Below, piece by piece: positions 17,249 to 27,300 of a stretch of DNA of 64,000 bases (within the stretch, counting starts at the first letter, position 1; the number at the start of each line of letters is the position of its first letter). Under the pieces are notes generated by a model that made no database searches, was not told the DNA's origin, and worked only from the letters and a program-made list of their open reading frames with translations. The stretch is from the NCBI GenBank assembly GCA_039029735.1, contig JBCCFL010000025.1:17746-81745 (forward strand), in the 5' to 3' direction. This DNA comes from CADEDH01 sp039029735. Its GTDB lineage: Bacteria; Actinomycetota; Acidimicrobiia; Acidimicrobiales; SZUA-35. Both the position numbers and the translations under genes were made by a program.

Positions 17249-17254
17249 CGCCGG

Positions 17255-17590
17255 TCAGGCGTCGCCCGAGCCCGACTCCGATGGCGGGTTGGCGATGTGA
17301 TCGATCGCCAGGTGTTCGTTCTCCGAGGTGCGATACACGGCCCGGAACAACAGGTGCACACCGAGGGGCAGGGTGAGCACCATCGCGGCCGACGCCGTGG
17401 CCAGGTAGGCCGAACCCACCCATCCGAGTTCCCAGCCGGCCCCGATGGAGGCCAGCAGGAGGGCGATCGGGCTTGCCTTGCCCGCTGCGTGGAAGCGGGC
17501 GTACGGCGTGGAGAACCGGAGCACGCCGACGCCGGCCAGCAAGGCCACGAGCGCACCGGCGAGCATGATGAGGTCGGTCACGAGGTTCAC
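17255..17590 (-). CDS. mnhG: Na+/H+ antiporter subunit G (MrpG/MnhG)
   Basis: 111 residues, three hydrophobic segments, with the PhaG/MnhG pattern (LITDL-like start, GVGVLRFSTPYARFHAAGKASPI, and a third helix LVTLPLGVHLLFRAVYR-like). Last gene of the Mrp operon. Its start overlaps the stop of subunit F by four bases. Confidence 0.92.
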   Translation of the reverse strand: MNLVTDLIMLAGALVALLAGVGVLRFSTPYARFHAAGKASPIALLLASIGAGWELGWVGSAYLATASAAMVLTLPLGVHLLFRAVYRTSENEHLAIDHIANPPSESGSGDA

Positions 17591-17907
17591 GCGTCAGCCC
17601 CCTCGTCATCGTCAGACGATGCCGCCTCGGCGGCAAGCAGGTCCGCGGCCGACACGTCGGCCTGATGCTCCAGGAAGCGGCTGGCGGCGACGGTGGCGGT
17701 GAAGCCGATGATCGCCAGTACCACCAGGATGATCAGATTGGTGCGGTCGTCACGGCGGGCGGCGTCCACGGCGATCACACCCATGAACGAGATCAACATC
17801 ACGTCGAGGGCGATCACGCGGTCGGCCATCCCGGGGCCACGAACGAGGCGGAACGCTCCGCACAGACCCCCGATGCCGAAGATGGCCATGGCGGCCAGCG
17901 TGATCAT
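17587..17907 (-). CDS. mnhF: Na+/H+ antiporter subunit F (MrpF/MnhF)
   Basis: 106 residues, three transmembrane helices, with the conserved RLVRGPGMADRVIALDVMLI segment that identifies MrpF. Four-base overlaps with subunits E and G on either side. Part of the hetero-oligomeric cation/proton antiporter complex. Confidence 0.93.
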   Translation of the reverse strand: MITLAAMAIFGIGGLCGAFRLVRGPGMADRVIALDVMLISFMGVIAVDAARRDDRTNLIILVVLAIIGFTATVAASRFLEHQADVSAADLLAAEAASSDDDEGADA

Positions 17908-18419
17908 GACGCCGCCTCCGCAGCCTCGGACGTCCTGATCGGCATCGCCTCACAGGCCAGGTCAGCCAGTCGCTTCGTGTGGGCGACCGTCTCCTCCATG
18001 CGGGCCTTGTGCAGGAGATGGAGGTAGATCCGATTGTTCTCGGTGTCGACGTCGATCACCGCCGTACCGGGCGTGAGCGTGATGGCAACCACGAGGAACA
18101 GCAGGTGATTGCGGCCGCTGTCGGGCAAGTCGACGCCCACCACGGCTTCCTGGGTGTGGTCCTTGGGCGTGAGCACCTCCACGGCCACGTTGATCGTGGA
18201 GCGGACGAGGTCGGCGAACACGAGCCAGTGCAGACGGATGAAGGCAGGAACGTTCACGCCGCCCCGCTCCGGCACCGAGGTGCCGAGCCCGATCACGGCA
18301 ACCGACAACAGCAATCCGGACAGCACGTTGGCCGCGGAGAACGCGCCCCACAGCCCACACCAGGCGATCGTCAACACCACGGCAGTGGCGGCCCGGCGGA
18401 TCGTGATCGTGCCCATCAT
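17904..18419 (-). CDS. mnhE: Na+/H+ antiporter subunit E (MrpE/MnhE)
   Basis: 171 residues: two N-terminal membrane helices and a soluble C-terminal domain with LTPGTAVIDVDTENNRIYLH, the most recognisable MrpE motif. Overlaps neighbours D and F by four bases each. Confidence 0.93.
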   Translation of the reverse strand: MMGTITIRRAATAVVLTIAWCGLWGAFSAANVLSGLLLSVAVIGLGTSVPERGGVNVPAFIRLHWLVFADLVRSTINVAVEVLTPKDHTQEAVVGVDLPDSGRNHLLFLVVAITLTPGTAVIDVDTENNRIYLHLLHKARMEETVAHTKRLADLACEAMPIRTSEAAEAAS

Positions 18420-19900
18420 GAGAGCACCTCGCTCACGTACACGGCCGGATTGCGCAGGTCTTCAGCGGCCCGGTACGACAAGTCGAACAGCCAGCCTGCG
18501 AAGAACGAGATGACCAGCGAGCCGGCCACCGCCAGCGCCGTGGCGCTCTTCATCGTGATGCGGTTGATCGCCGCCGGCGGCTCGGGATTCGGCCCGTCAG
18601 GGTCGGTACCCCAGAACACACCGATCCAGATCTTCGACATCGAGAGCAGCGTGAGCGCCCCGGCCACGAGGGCCGCCACCACGACCGCCGTCGACTCGGC
18701 CTCGATGCCAGCAGAGATCACGCCCAACTTGGCCACGAAGCCCGAGAACGGCGGCAGGCCGGCCAGGCTCATGGCCGGCACGATGAACAACGCGGCGATC
18801 AACGGACGGCGCCCGGCCATTCCTCCCGACCGGTCCAGCGCGCTCGTGCCCTGCTCATTCTCCACCAGGCCGCCAACGAGGAACAGCACCGTTTTCACCG
18901 GCATGTGATGCACGAGGAACAAGATCGCGCCGGCCGTGCCGGCCACCGTGAACAGCCCGAGGCCCATCAGCATGTAGCCGATCTGGCTGATCACGTGGAA
19001 CGACAGAATGCGCTTCACATCGTTCTGGGCCAGCGCCCCCATCGCACCGATCACCATGGTGACCCCAGCGATCAACAGCATCACGGGGCCGAGTTCCTCC
19101 ATGCGCGTCAGCGAGTGGAACCGGATCATCGAGTAGATGCCGATCTTGGTGAGCAGCCCTGCGAATACGGCCGTGATGGTGGTGGGAGCCGTCGGGTAGG
19201 AGTCGGGAAGCCACGAGAACAACGGGAACACCGCGGCTTTCGTGCCGAACACCACGAAGAACCACGCCCCGATGCCCAGCTGCACGCCGTGGTCGAGTTC
19301 TGGGACGCGCTCGGCCAGCAGCGCCATGTTCACCGTGCCAGTGGCGGCATAGACGAACGCCACGCCGATCAGGAACAGCGTGGAGGCGAGCAGGTTCAAC
19401 ACCACGTACGTCATGCCGGCCCGAACCTGCCCGAGTTGGCCCTGATGGGTGAGCAGTACGTAGCTCGACACGAGGATCAACTCGAACGACACGAACAGGG
19501 TGAACAGGTCACCGGTGAGGATGGCGAGGGCCACGCCGGCGGTCAACACCCCGACCAGTGGCCCCGACAGTTCGGGGTTCGCCCCCCAGCGCGTTCGGCG
19601 CTGCCCGATGGCGAAGATCTCGACCACGAAGATGATCGTGAGGGCCACCGGCAGGATCAAGGCGGCGAACATGTCGGCCACCAACACGATGCCGAGCTCG
19701 GGGTGCCAGTCGCCCACCCGCATGGTGAACGTGCCCGAGTTGGCCACCTCGAACAGGATCGCCAGGGCCGAGCCTGCGGCCACCCCCAGACCGGCGAGGG
19801 TCACCAGGTCGCGCGCCTTGGCGTTGCCCCGGAGGAACAGCGCGATCGTGGCCGCGGCCAGAGGCGCCGCGATGGGAAGCGACAGCAGCCAGTCGGTCAC
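18416..19900 (-). CDS. mnhD: Na+/H+ antiporter subunit D (MrpD/MnhD)
   Basis: 494 residues, about 14 transmembrane helices, of the proton-translocating NuoL/M/N family. Seen: LFVSFELILVSSYVLL, the helix with the conserved Glu, and the KRILSFHVISQIGYMLMGL segment, with Lys/His residues in the membrane as in complex I antiporter subunits. It exchanges cytoplasmic Na+ (or other cations) for protons together with MrpA. ATGA overlaps at both ends. Confidence 0.95.
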   Translation of the reverse strand: MTDWLLSLPIAAPLAAATIALFLRGNAKARDLVTLAGLGVAAGSALAILFEVANSGTFTMRVGDWHPELGIVLVADMFAALILPVALTIIFVVEIFAIGQRRTRWGANPELSGPLVGVLTAGVALAILTGDLFTLFVSFELILVSSYVLLTHQGQLGQVRAGMTYVVLNLLASTLFLIGVAFVYAATGTVNMALLAERVPELDHGVQLGIGAWFFVVFGTKAAVFPLFSWLPDSYPTAPTTITAVFAGLLTKIGIYSMIRFHSLTRMEELGPVMLLIAGVTMVIGAMGALAQNDVKRILSFHVISQIGYMLMGLGLFTVAGTAGAILFLVHHMPVKTVLFLVGGLVENEQGTSALDRSGGMAGRRPLIAALFIVPAMSLAGLPPFSGFVAKLGVISAGIEAESTAVVVAALVAGALTLLSMSKIWIGVFWGTDPDGPNPEPPAAINRITMKSATALAVAGSLVISFFAGWLFDLSYRAAEDLRNPAVYVSEVLS

Positions 19901-20352
19901 GAAGCCGACTCCTCGCTCGACGACGCGTCCGACGCCTCGTCGGTCTCGTCGGTCTCGTCGGTCTTGTCGGTCTCGTGCGCCGGCTCCTCGGCGACGGTGG
20001 CTTCCTCCACGTCGTCGGCAACGCGCCGGTCCTCGATGTCGTCCTGCACCTCGTCGTCGCCGGTGAGCGTGGCTTGGCGCCGGGCCAGAGCGAGGAGGAA
20101 CAGGGTGAGGCCGAAGGAGATCACGATGGCGGTGAGCGCAAGGGCCTGGGGCACCGGATTGGCCACCTCGGAGATGTCGGCCCGATTGGCGATCGGGGCC
20201 TCGCCGGACGAACCGGCGGCGAGCAGCGCCACCACGGCGGCGTGGCCGAGCAACGAAAAGCCCAGCACGATGCGGCTCAGCGATCGAGCCGTGATGAGGT
20301 ACAGCCCGATGGTGGTCAGGCCACCGACCACGAGCAGGAGCGACGCGTTCAC
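19897..20352 (-). CDS. mnhC: Na+/H+ antiporter subunit C (MrpC/MnhC), long acidic tail
   Basis: 151 residues from the GTG at 20352, which overlaps the stop of subunit B (GTGA). The first about 100 residues are the NuoK-like three-helix core (GLYLITARSLSRIVLGFSLLGHA, PQALALTAIVISFGLTLFLLAL). The C-terminal about 50 residues are a hydrophilic Asp/Glu/Thr/Ser tail containing TDETDETDK-type repeats encoded by a 9-bp tandem repeat; this tail is absent from typical MrpC. It should lie in the cytoplasm or periplasm as a disordered extension. Confidence 0.9.
   Translation of the reverse strand: MNASLLLVVGGLTTIGLYLITARSLSRIVLGFSLLGHAAVVALLAAGSSGEAPIANRADISEVANPVPQALALTAIVISFGLTLFLLALARRQATLTGDDEVQDDIEDRRVADDVEEATVAEEPAHETDKTDETDETDEASDASSSEESAS
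19936..19971 (-). repeat. 9-bp tandem repeat in the mnhC tail
   Basis: Four consecutive units (CTCGTCGGT three times, CTTGTCGGT once, plus strand) encoding Thr-Asp-Glu/Lys tripeptides in the acidic tail of subunit C. In-frame copy-number change is possible. Confidence 0.85.
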
Positions 20353-20807
20353 GGCGACTCCTCGCCGTCGGCGGTCGGCTGCTGGTTCATCGACTTTGCC
20401 AGTTCGGTGCCGCCGAGCCCGTCGAGGAGCGCGATCACCACGCCGATCACCACTGCGGTCACCCCGATGTCGAACGGGAGCGCCGAGCCCGTCTTCACCT
20501 TGCCCAGCACGGGCAGCTCCGCCTCGATGACCTGCTGGTCGAGCAGTACGCCGCCCCACAACAGTGGGGCGATCGACACGATCACCATCAACAGCGTGCC
20601 GCCGGCCACGAGTTCGGTGGCTCCGTTCGGCTCCTGGAGGCCCACGAGCACACGCAGAGTGATCACGGCACCGAACACGAGCCCGGCGGCGAAGCCACCA
20701 CCGGGATTGTTGTGGCCTGCGAACAGCAGATACACGCCGACCATGATGGCGAACGGTGACGCCACCTGGATCCCGAGCCGAGTGACCGGTGAGTAGCTGT
20801 CGATCAT
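20349..20807 (-). CDS. mnhB: Na+/H+ antiporter subunit B (MrpB/MnhB)
   Basis: 152 residues, four helices, with the MrpB signature FAGHNNPGGGFAAGLVFG near 28-45 and FDIGV near 113. Start overlaps the stop of MrpA by four bases; stop overlaps the GTG start of subunit C. Confidence 0.95.
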   Translation of the reverse strand: MIDSYSPVTRLGIQVASPFAIMVGVYLLFAGHNNPGGGFAAGLVFGAVITLRVLVGLQEPNGATELVAGGTLLMVIVSIAPLLWGGVLLDQQVIEAELPVLGKVKTGSALPFDIGVTAVVIGVVIALLDGLGGTELAKSMNQQPTADGEESP

Positions 20808-23281
20808 GACGCGGGCTCCGGGTCGAGTTCGGCCCCCGACGGCTGGTCGCTGTCGCGATCGCTGTTGCCGTCATCGTCGGCCCCGGTCTTGGACCCGTTC
20901 GTGCGGGCGAGGGCCAGGATGCCGACCGCCACGGTGGCCACTACGACCACCTCGCCCACGGTGTCGAGCGCGCGCAGGTCGGTGAGGATCACGTTCACCA
21001 TGTTGTTGCCGCCGCCCACGTCCACCGACTGGGTGGCGATCTCGTCGATCGGCGCCTCACCCGTGGGGTTCGCCGACGAGGCCGCGAGTGCAGCCGTCAC
21101 GGCTGCGCCGCCGAGCACGGCCCACGCCACGCGGAGCCGCCGCCAGGGGATCTGGGACAGCGTCGGGAACTCCGGGGGAAGGTGCCCGAAGCCGACCACG
21201 AAGCCCACGACGATCACGGTCTCCACGAGGAGCTGCGTGAGCACGAGGTCGGGTGCGCCGTTGATGGCGAACAGGCCCGACACCCCGGCGCCGACGGCAC
21301 CGAGCGCGAGCGCGGCGCTGAGGCGGGTGCGGAGGGTGGCCATGGCGGCAGCCGAGATCACGATGGCCACAGCCAGGGCGCCCTGGAGAGGGCCATCCCA
21401 CAGGAACACGTGATCCACGTTGAGGTCGCTTAGGAACCGGATCGAGGCCACAACGGCCATCGCGGCCATCGTGAGTACGTAGACGGGGAGCGAGCCGTGC
21501 TGGATCTTGCCGGTCGCCCAGCGGCTGCCGACGAGCACCTGATCGAGCAAGCTGTCGGAGGCGTCGGCCCCCACGGGGTTGGGCGCGGGCGCCGTCGATC
21601 GGGAGAACAGCACACCGAGCACCGTGCCCCCAGCAACGATGGCCATCGAGATGGCGAACCCGGCCGTGAGCCCCGGCCACCGGAGCAGTTCGTAGACGGC
21701 GGCCTTCTCCGTGAGCTCGGTTGCGGAGTCACGAACGAGGTCGTCGATCGGGCCCAGCACCACGAAGAACACGAGGCCGGCGGCGCCGAGAATGGCGGCT
21801 GGCACGAGCATTGCGAGGCGGACGGGGGCCACCTCGGTCTCCTCGCCGTCGCCCCAGAAGAGACCGATGATGAGGCGCACCGTGTAGGCCACGGTGAGCA
21901 CCGAGCCACCGATGACGCCCAGCGCGAGCATGAAGCCCGTGAGCCCGTCGAGCTTGAGGGTGGCCTCGATCGCCGCCTCCTTCGCCGCGAACCCGAGCAG
22001 TGGGGGAACGCCGGCCATGGAGGCCGCGGCCGCCACCGCGATCACGAACGTGACCGGCATGGTTCGCCGGAGGCCCACCAGATCATCGATCGTCCTCGTG
22101 CCCGTACGGATGTCGATCGCGCCGACCACCAGGAACAAGGTGGCCTTGAACAGGGCGTGGGCGAACAGGATCGACACGGCGGCGAACACGGCCTTGCCCG
22201 AGCCGGCCACGAGGAGGGTGATCATCAGGCCGAGTTGGGAGACGGTGCCCCAGGCCAGGATCAGCTTGGCGTCACGGTGCCGCAGGGCCCCGATCGCGCC
22301 CCACAGGATCGAGGCGACGCCGAGGCCAATGCCCAGTACCGACCAGGTGTCCACATCGGCGAAGGCCGAACCGACCACGGCCACCAGCACCACGCCGGCC
22401 TTCACCATCGTGGCCGAGTGCAGGTAGGCGCTCACCGGTGTGGGTGCGGTCATGGCACCGGGAAGCCACACGTGGAACGGAACCTGGGCCGACTTCGACG
22501 CAGCACCGAGGAGTATCAGCACGGCGGCCAGCGGAGCGGTGCCGCCAGCCATCGGCTGGAGGTCGCTGATGATCGTGGTGCCCGACTCGGCCGCCAGCAG
22601 GAGGAGGCCCGCGAGCAACACCAGGCCACCGGCCCCGGTGATCATCAGCGCCCGCCGCGCTGCGGCCTGGGCCACCTGATCGGTGCGCTTGTGGCCCACG
22701 AGGATGAACGACGTGACCGACGTGAGCTCCCAGAAGATGAAGAGCGTCCACACCGAGTCGGCCCAGACGAGCCCCAGCATGGCGGTCGAGAACGACAACA
22801 GGGCGGCGGCGAAGCGGCCGACGTCGGACGCCGTAGGCGAGAAGTAGCCGTAGGCGTACACGAACACCAGCGCACCGATGCCCGACACCAGCAGCGTCAT
22901 CATGGCGGCGAACGAGTCCACCCGGAACACAAAGCCGAGGTCGAGCTGCTCCACCCACACGAGATCGGCCGTGGCCACCGAGTCGGCCCCGACCTGACCG
23001 AGGGCCCAGAGCGCGGTCACCGCAGGTGGAATCGCGCCCACCAACAAACCACGGCGTCCGAGTGCCGGGGCGGCAACGGTGAGGATTGCGCACCCTGCGA
23101 GATGCAGGGCCAACAGGCCCCAGATCACCGCCCGAAGCAGGTCAGACGCTGGAGACCCATGCCACTCACCCTGCGCACTGTACGAGCGGGGAGGGCCCGA
23201 ATCAACTGAGTGTTGGCTGGTCGCCACGGTGTGTGAATGTGGTGTTACTTGCGTCACGAAAGCCTTGACAGCAACGGCCAT
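20804..23281 (-). CDS. mnhA: Na+/H+ antiporter subunit A (MrpA/MnhA)
   Basis: Up to 825 residues; a NuoL-like antiporter module (about 60-560; e.g. WELTSVTSFILVGHK, KSAQVPFHVWLPGAMTAPTPVSAYLHSATMV in part) followed by a DUF4040/MrpB-like C-terminal module (about 640-790; NGAPDLVLTQLLVETVIVVGFV). It is the largest subunit of a group 1 (seven-gene) Mrp complex, used in Na+ and pH homeostasis. The start is uncertain. The first about 45 codons are hydrophilic, have no ribosome-binding site, and come within 22 bases of the divergent exchanger gene, so the true start is probably further in. Confidence 0.92.
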   Translation of the reverse strand: MAVAVKAFVTQVTPHSHTVATSQHSVDSGPPRSYSAQGEWHGSPASDLLRAVIWGLLALHLAGCAILTVAAPALGRRGLLVGAIPPAVTALWALGQVGADSVATADLVWVEQLDLGFVFRVDSFAAMMTLLVSGIGALVFVYAYGYFSPTASDVGRFAAALLSFSTAMLGLVWADSVWTLFIFWELTSVTSFILVGHKRTDQVAQAAARRALMITGAGGLVLLAGLLLLAAESGTTIISDLQPMAGGTAPLAAVLILLGAASKSAQVPFHVWLPGAMTAPTPVSAYLHSATMVKAGVVLVAVVGSAFADVDTWSVLGIGLGVASILWGAIGALRHRDAKLILAWGTVSQLGLMITLLVAGSGKAVFAAVSILFAHALFKATLFLVVGAIDIRTGTRTIDDLVGLRRTMPVTFVIAVAAAASMAGVPPLLGFAAKEAAIEATLKLDGLTGFMLALGVIGGSVLTVAYTVRLIIGLFWGDGEETEVAPVRLAMLVPAAILGAAGLVFFVVLGPIDDLVRDSATELTEKAAVYELLRWPGLTAGFAISMAIVAGGTVLGVLFSRSTAPAPNPVGADASDSLLDQVLVGSRWATGKIQHGSLPVYVLTMAAMAVVASIRFLSDLNVDHVFLWDGPLQGALAVAIVISAAAMATLRTRLSAALALGAVGAGVSGLFAINGAPDLVLTQLLVETVIVVGFVVGFGHLPPEFPTLSQIPWRRLRVAWAVLGGAAVTAALAASSANPTGEAPIDEIATQSVDVGGGNNMVNVILTDLRALDTVGEVVVVATVAVGILALARTNGSKTGADDDGNSDRDSDQPSGAELDPEPAS

Positions 23282-23291
23282 CGCGGCCGTC

Positions 23292-23297
23292 TAGGGT
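23292..23297 (+). promoter_or_regulatory. -10 element for a probable leaderless transcript
   Basis: TAGGGT six bases before the GTG of the exchanger gene, with TTGACA at 23265-23270 upstream (21-base spacing, longer than ideal). Predicted transcript starts at about the GTG. Confidence 0.5.
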
Positions 23298-23303
23298 CAG
23301 CTC

Positions 23304-24398
23304 GTGGTCGTTGCCGGCGCGTTCTTTCTCGGTGGTCTCGTGCTGCTGTTGGTGGCCGGGAATCTCGTGGTCCGCGGGGCCTCGGCCTTGGGCGTCCGCT
23401 TTGGCCTCGCCCCCAACGTGATCGGCCTCACGATCGTTGCCGCTGGCACCTCGGCCCCGGAGCTGGCGGTGGTCAACCAGGCCGTGTCGTCAGGCGACGC
23501 GGAGCTCGCCGTTGGCAGCGTGGTCGGATCGAACATTGCCAACGTGCTGCTCGTGCTCGGCCTGGCCGCCGTGCTGGGCGCCATCACCGTTGCCGGCCGT
23601 GTGGTTCGTATCGACATCCCCGTGATGCTCCTCACGACTGCGGCCTTCGTGGCGTTCGCCTGGAATCGGTCGATCGCCCGGGTCGAGGGCATCGTGCTCC
23701 TCACGGGGCTGGTGGCGTTCACCGTCTGGACCATCCGCGCTGCCCGCACGGTCGAGTCCGCCGAGGAGACCCCGCCCCTGGGCCTCGGGCGCAGCATCGT
23801 GGAACTCGTCGGCGGCATCGCGCTGCTGGCGCTCGCGGCCCAACTCGTGGTGAGCGGCGCATCTGACATCGCCGAGAGCCTCGGGGTGCCCAATCTCGTG
23901 ATCGGACTCACCGTCGTCGCCATCGGCACCTCGGCCCCCGAGATCGTCACCACCGTGGTGGCCGCCGCCCGAGGTCAGCGCGACCTCGCGGTTGGCAACG
24001 CGGTGGGGTCGAACATCTACAACATCTTGTTGGTGCTGGGATTGACGGCCTCGATCACGCCGTCGGGGATCGATATCGCCGACAGCGCATTCCGGCTCGA
24101 CGTTCCGGTGATGGCGGCCGCCGCGTTCGCCTGCCTCCCGCTCGTGGCGCTCGATCGTCGCCTCGACCGGTGGGAGGGGATCGTGTTCGTGAGCTACTAC
24201 GCGGCCTACCTGACGTTCCTCGTTCTGGAGGCCACCGGCAATCGGGCCGCCGAGCCCTTCGCCCTGATCATGCTCGGGTTCGTGATGCCGATCACGGCCA
24301 TCACGGTTGGGGTCGTGTTGCTACGCCAGGTGAAGGCGAATCGACGGCGGCGAGCCACGATGATGACGGCCGACTCGACCGCACCCTCAGCCGAGTAG
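23304..24398 (+). CDS. Calcium/sodium antiporter, CaCA family (YrbG-like)
   Basis: 364 residues with two homologous halves, each holding the alpha-repeat of Na+/Ca2+ exchangers: GLTIVAAGTSAPELAV with GSVVGSNIANVLLVLG near 45-95, and GLTVVAIGTSAPEIVT with GNAVGSNIYNILLVLG near 205-250. About ten membrane helices. It probably extrudes Ca2+ or exchanges it for Na+, and shares a very short divergent promoter region with the Mrp antiporter, hinting at joint cation control. The GTG start is supported by the leaderless promoter. It converges with lacZ with a 12-base overlap. Confidence 0.93.
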   Translation: MVVAGAFFLGGLVLLLVAGNLVVRGASALGVRFGLAPNVIGLTIVAAGTSAPELAVVNQAVSSGDAELAVGSVVGSNIANVLLVLGLAAVLGAITVAGRVVRIDIPVMLLTTAAFVAFAWNRSIARVEGIVLLTGLVAFTVWTIRAARTVESAEETPPLGLGRSIVELVGGIALLALAAQLVVSGASDIAESLGVPNLVIGLTVVAIGTSAPEIVTTVVAAARGQRDLAVGNAVGSNIYNILLVLGLTASITPSGIDIADSAFRLDVPVMAAAAFACLPLVALDRRLDRWEGIVFVSYYAAYLTFLVLEATGNRAAEPFALIMLGFVMPITAITVGVVLLRQVKANRRRRATMMTADSTAPSAE

Positions 24399-27300
24399 CC
24401 ACCACACGAAGCGGTGCGCGCCGCCGGCCACGATGCGGTCGGTGTCGGGCCCGCACGCTCCGGTGCCCAGACCCCGGACGGCCGCATCGACGTGCACCTC
24501 GATCGTCGACGACCGCGCCAGCTCGGCAAGCGTGGTGGCTGCCGTCAGGTCCAGGTCGTGGTGGCGGCGGGCCGTGACGGTGATGGCCGGTTCGCCGGCC
24601 ACCCGGAACCCGGCATCGGCGCCGTCGTCGAGCTGGAGCCAGCCGCAGTCGATGTGGGCGCCGTGCTCCTGGGGTTGGACGAACGGGTGGTACTGGTCGT
24701 CCACGGTCGAGCGCCATAGTCCGAGGCGGGCCGCAGCCTGGCGGTCGGGGTAGGTCTCGTCTGGTCCGGGGCCGAACCAGGTGAGGTGGGCGTAGGCGAG
24801 CGGCACGGTGAAGCGCACGCCAACGCGGGGAAGATCCGTCCACTCCTGCGGTGTGGCGATCTCCTCGCTGAAGCGGATGGCACCGTCGGCGCGGTGATCG
24901 GCCACCGTGCGGTGGGTGATCGGCCCGAGCGAGCGCACCGTGGTCACCCGGCGTCCGCCGTCGTGATCGACCTCGTCCACCGACTCGATCTCGGGCTCGG
25001 TCGCCGCCAGTTCGTCGAGCCCCCATTCGAGCCAGCTCGTGCGGATGCCGACCCGACCCTGGGCCACCCCGTCGTTGTCGAGCGGGGCACGCCAGATCCA
25101 GGCCCGGCTCTCGGCCAGGATGGCGTTGCGGATCTCAGCGGGGAGCGCGGCGCCGATCCCCGCTGTACCACCGGTTGGCCCCCCGAGCGCCGAGCTGGAG
25201 GTGGAGCTAGAGGTGGAGGGCCGGCGACGATCGACGAGCACGGTCTGGTCGTGGCCGATCACGTGGCCGGCTGGCGCCCACGACTGCTCCGTCGCCAGTT
25301 CCACCCGGGCATCGAGGGTGGCCACCGACGTCGCCGCCTCCGCGGCTGCGCCGACGCCGTCGAGGTCGAGGCGTACCCGGGCTGAATCGCCAGCCACGAT
25401 CGACGGCACCGCGACGGTGGCGTGGTCGACGACGGCACCGTCCACGGCCAGTGCCACGGTGACTCGTACCTCGGCTGCGCTCACCATCAGGTGGGCGAAC
25501 CGGTTGTGAATCGTGGCAGCCGTGCCATCGGCATCAACCTCGACCGTGACCGGCCGGGCCAGCCATGCCAGTTCGGGGAGGCCAGGGTGGGCGAGACCGT
25601 CGGGGTCGACCACACCGTTGATGCAGAAGTTCGTGTCGTTGGGCTCGTCGCCGTAGTGCCCGCCGTAGGCGAACCACTCGGTGCCACCGTCGTCGTGTTC
25701 GCGCAGCCCCTGGTCCTTCCAATCCCAGATGAAGCCGCCGGCCAGGGCTGGCAGCTCGGTGAACGCCGCCACGTAATCGGCGAGGCCCCCGTTCGAGTTG
25801 CCCATGGCGTGGTTGTACTCGCACAGGATCAGGGGGCGGTCGTCGGCGCCGGTGGCCTCGGCCCACTCGCCCCACGCCCGGATCTGATCAACAGTGGCGT
25901 ACATCGGGCAGATCGTGTCGGTGATGAGGCGGTCCGAGCGGGTTGGCTGGCGGTGGCGCAGGTCCTTGGGCGCGTCGGGGCGCCACGCGTGATTGAGCCA
26001 GCCCTCGTACTGCACGAAGCGCGACGGGTCCACGTTGCGCACCCACGCCGCTGCGGCATCGTGGCCCGGACCGTGACCCGACTCGTTCCCGAGCGACCAT
26101 CCGATCACACACGGATGAGAGCGGTCGCGCAGCACCATGCGCCGCACCCGGTCGATGATGGCGAGGTCGAACAGACCCGACGGGGCCAGCGAGTTGTGGC
26201 GCGCATGGCTCTCCACGTTGGCCTCGTCGATCACGTACAGGCCCAGCTCGTCGCACAGGTCGAGCAGCACCGGATCGTTCGGATAGTGGGCGGTGCGTAC
26301 GGCGTTGATGTTGTACCGCTTCATCATCACCAGCTCGGCCCTGATCTCATCCGCCGTCACGGTCTTGCCGGTGTCGGGGTGATGGTCGTGGCGGTTCACG
26401 CCGGTGATCATGATCGGGGCGCCGTTCACGGTGAGCCGCCGATCGGCCACCTCCACCCGGCGGAATCCGACAGGCCGGGCGAGCGTCTCGACGGTGCGAC
26501 CGCTCGGGTCGGTGAGCGCCACGGTCACGAGGTAGCGGTTGGGGATCTCGGCCGACCAGGCGGCGACGGCGAGATCATCGAGCCTCACGACGGCCCGCGA
26601 GCCGCGGAAGCGGTAGGCGTCGATGCCGGCCTCGGGGCCGGCTGCTGCTGGGCTCGCTGGCACCGGGGCCGAGGCCGTGGCCAACGGCTCACCCGACCGG
26701 TCGAGCGCGGTGAGGGTCACCGTGGTGGACCAGCCGTCGTCGAGCCGGCCCGGGGCACCGACCCATGACGTGACCGTGAGCGATCCTCGCCCGCGGTCGG
26801 GGTCGTAGTCGCCCACTGTCACGAGGTCGTCGATGCGAGTCGCCGCGGTACCGGTGAGGGTGACCGAGCGGTGGATGCCGCCGTGGAACCAGTGGTCCTG
26901 GTCCTCGATCCAGGTGGCGTCGGACCACCGGGGCACCGCGAGTGCGAGCTCGTTCGTACCGTCGACCAGGTGGCTCGACAGGTCGAACGACGAGGCCAGC
27001 CGCGAGTCCTTGCCAACGCCGACGAACCGGCCGTTGCACCACACCACCACCATCGACTCTGCGCCGCCGATGGTCAGCACCACCCGTTCCTCGGACGGCC
27101 GGTCGAACGTGGTGCGGTACAACCCGGTGGGATTGTCGGCCGGGACCTGGGGCGGCTGCTCATCCCAGGGCATCACCACGTTGGTGTAGTGAGGGAGGTC
27201 GCCGGTTCCCTGGCGGGTCCACACACCGGGCACGGTGATCGGGCGCCAGTCGTGATCGTCACCCCACCACTGGTCACCAACGGCGTCGACTGCCGGCACG

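Noticed and set aside
19936..19971. Nine-base repeats considered as CRISPR or iterons
   Set aside because: In-frame, contiguous and inside mnhC; too few and too short for an origin or CRISPR.
21497..23209. 570-codon plus-strand frame opposite mnhA
   Set aside because: His/Gln/Arg/Glu-rich antisense composition with no recognisable domain; the minus strand encodes an unmistakable MrpA.
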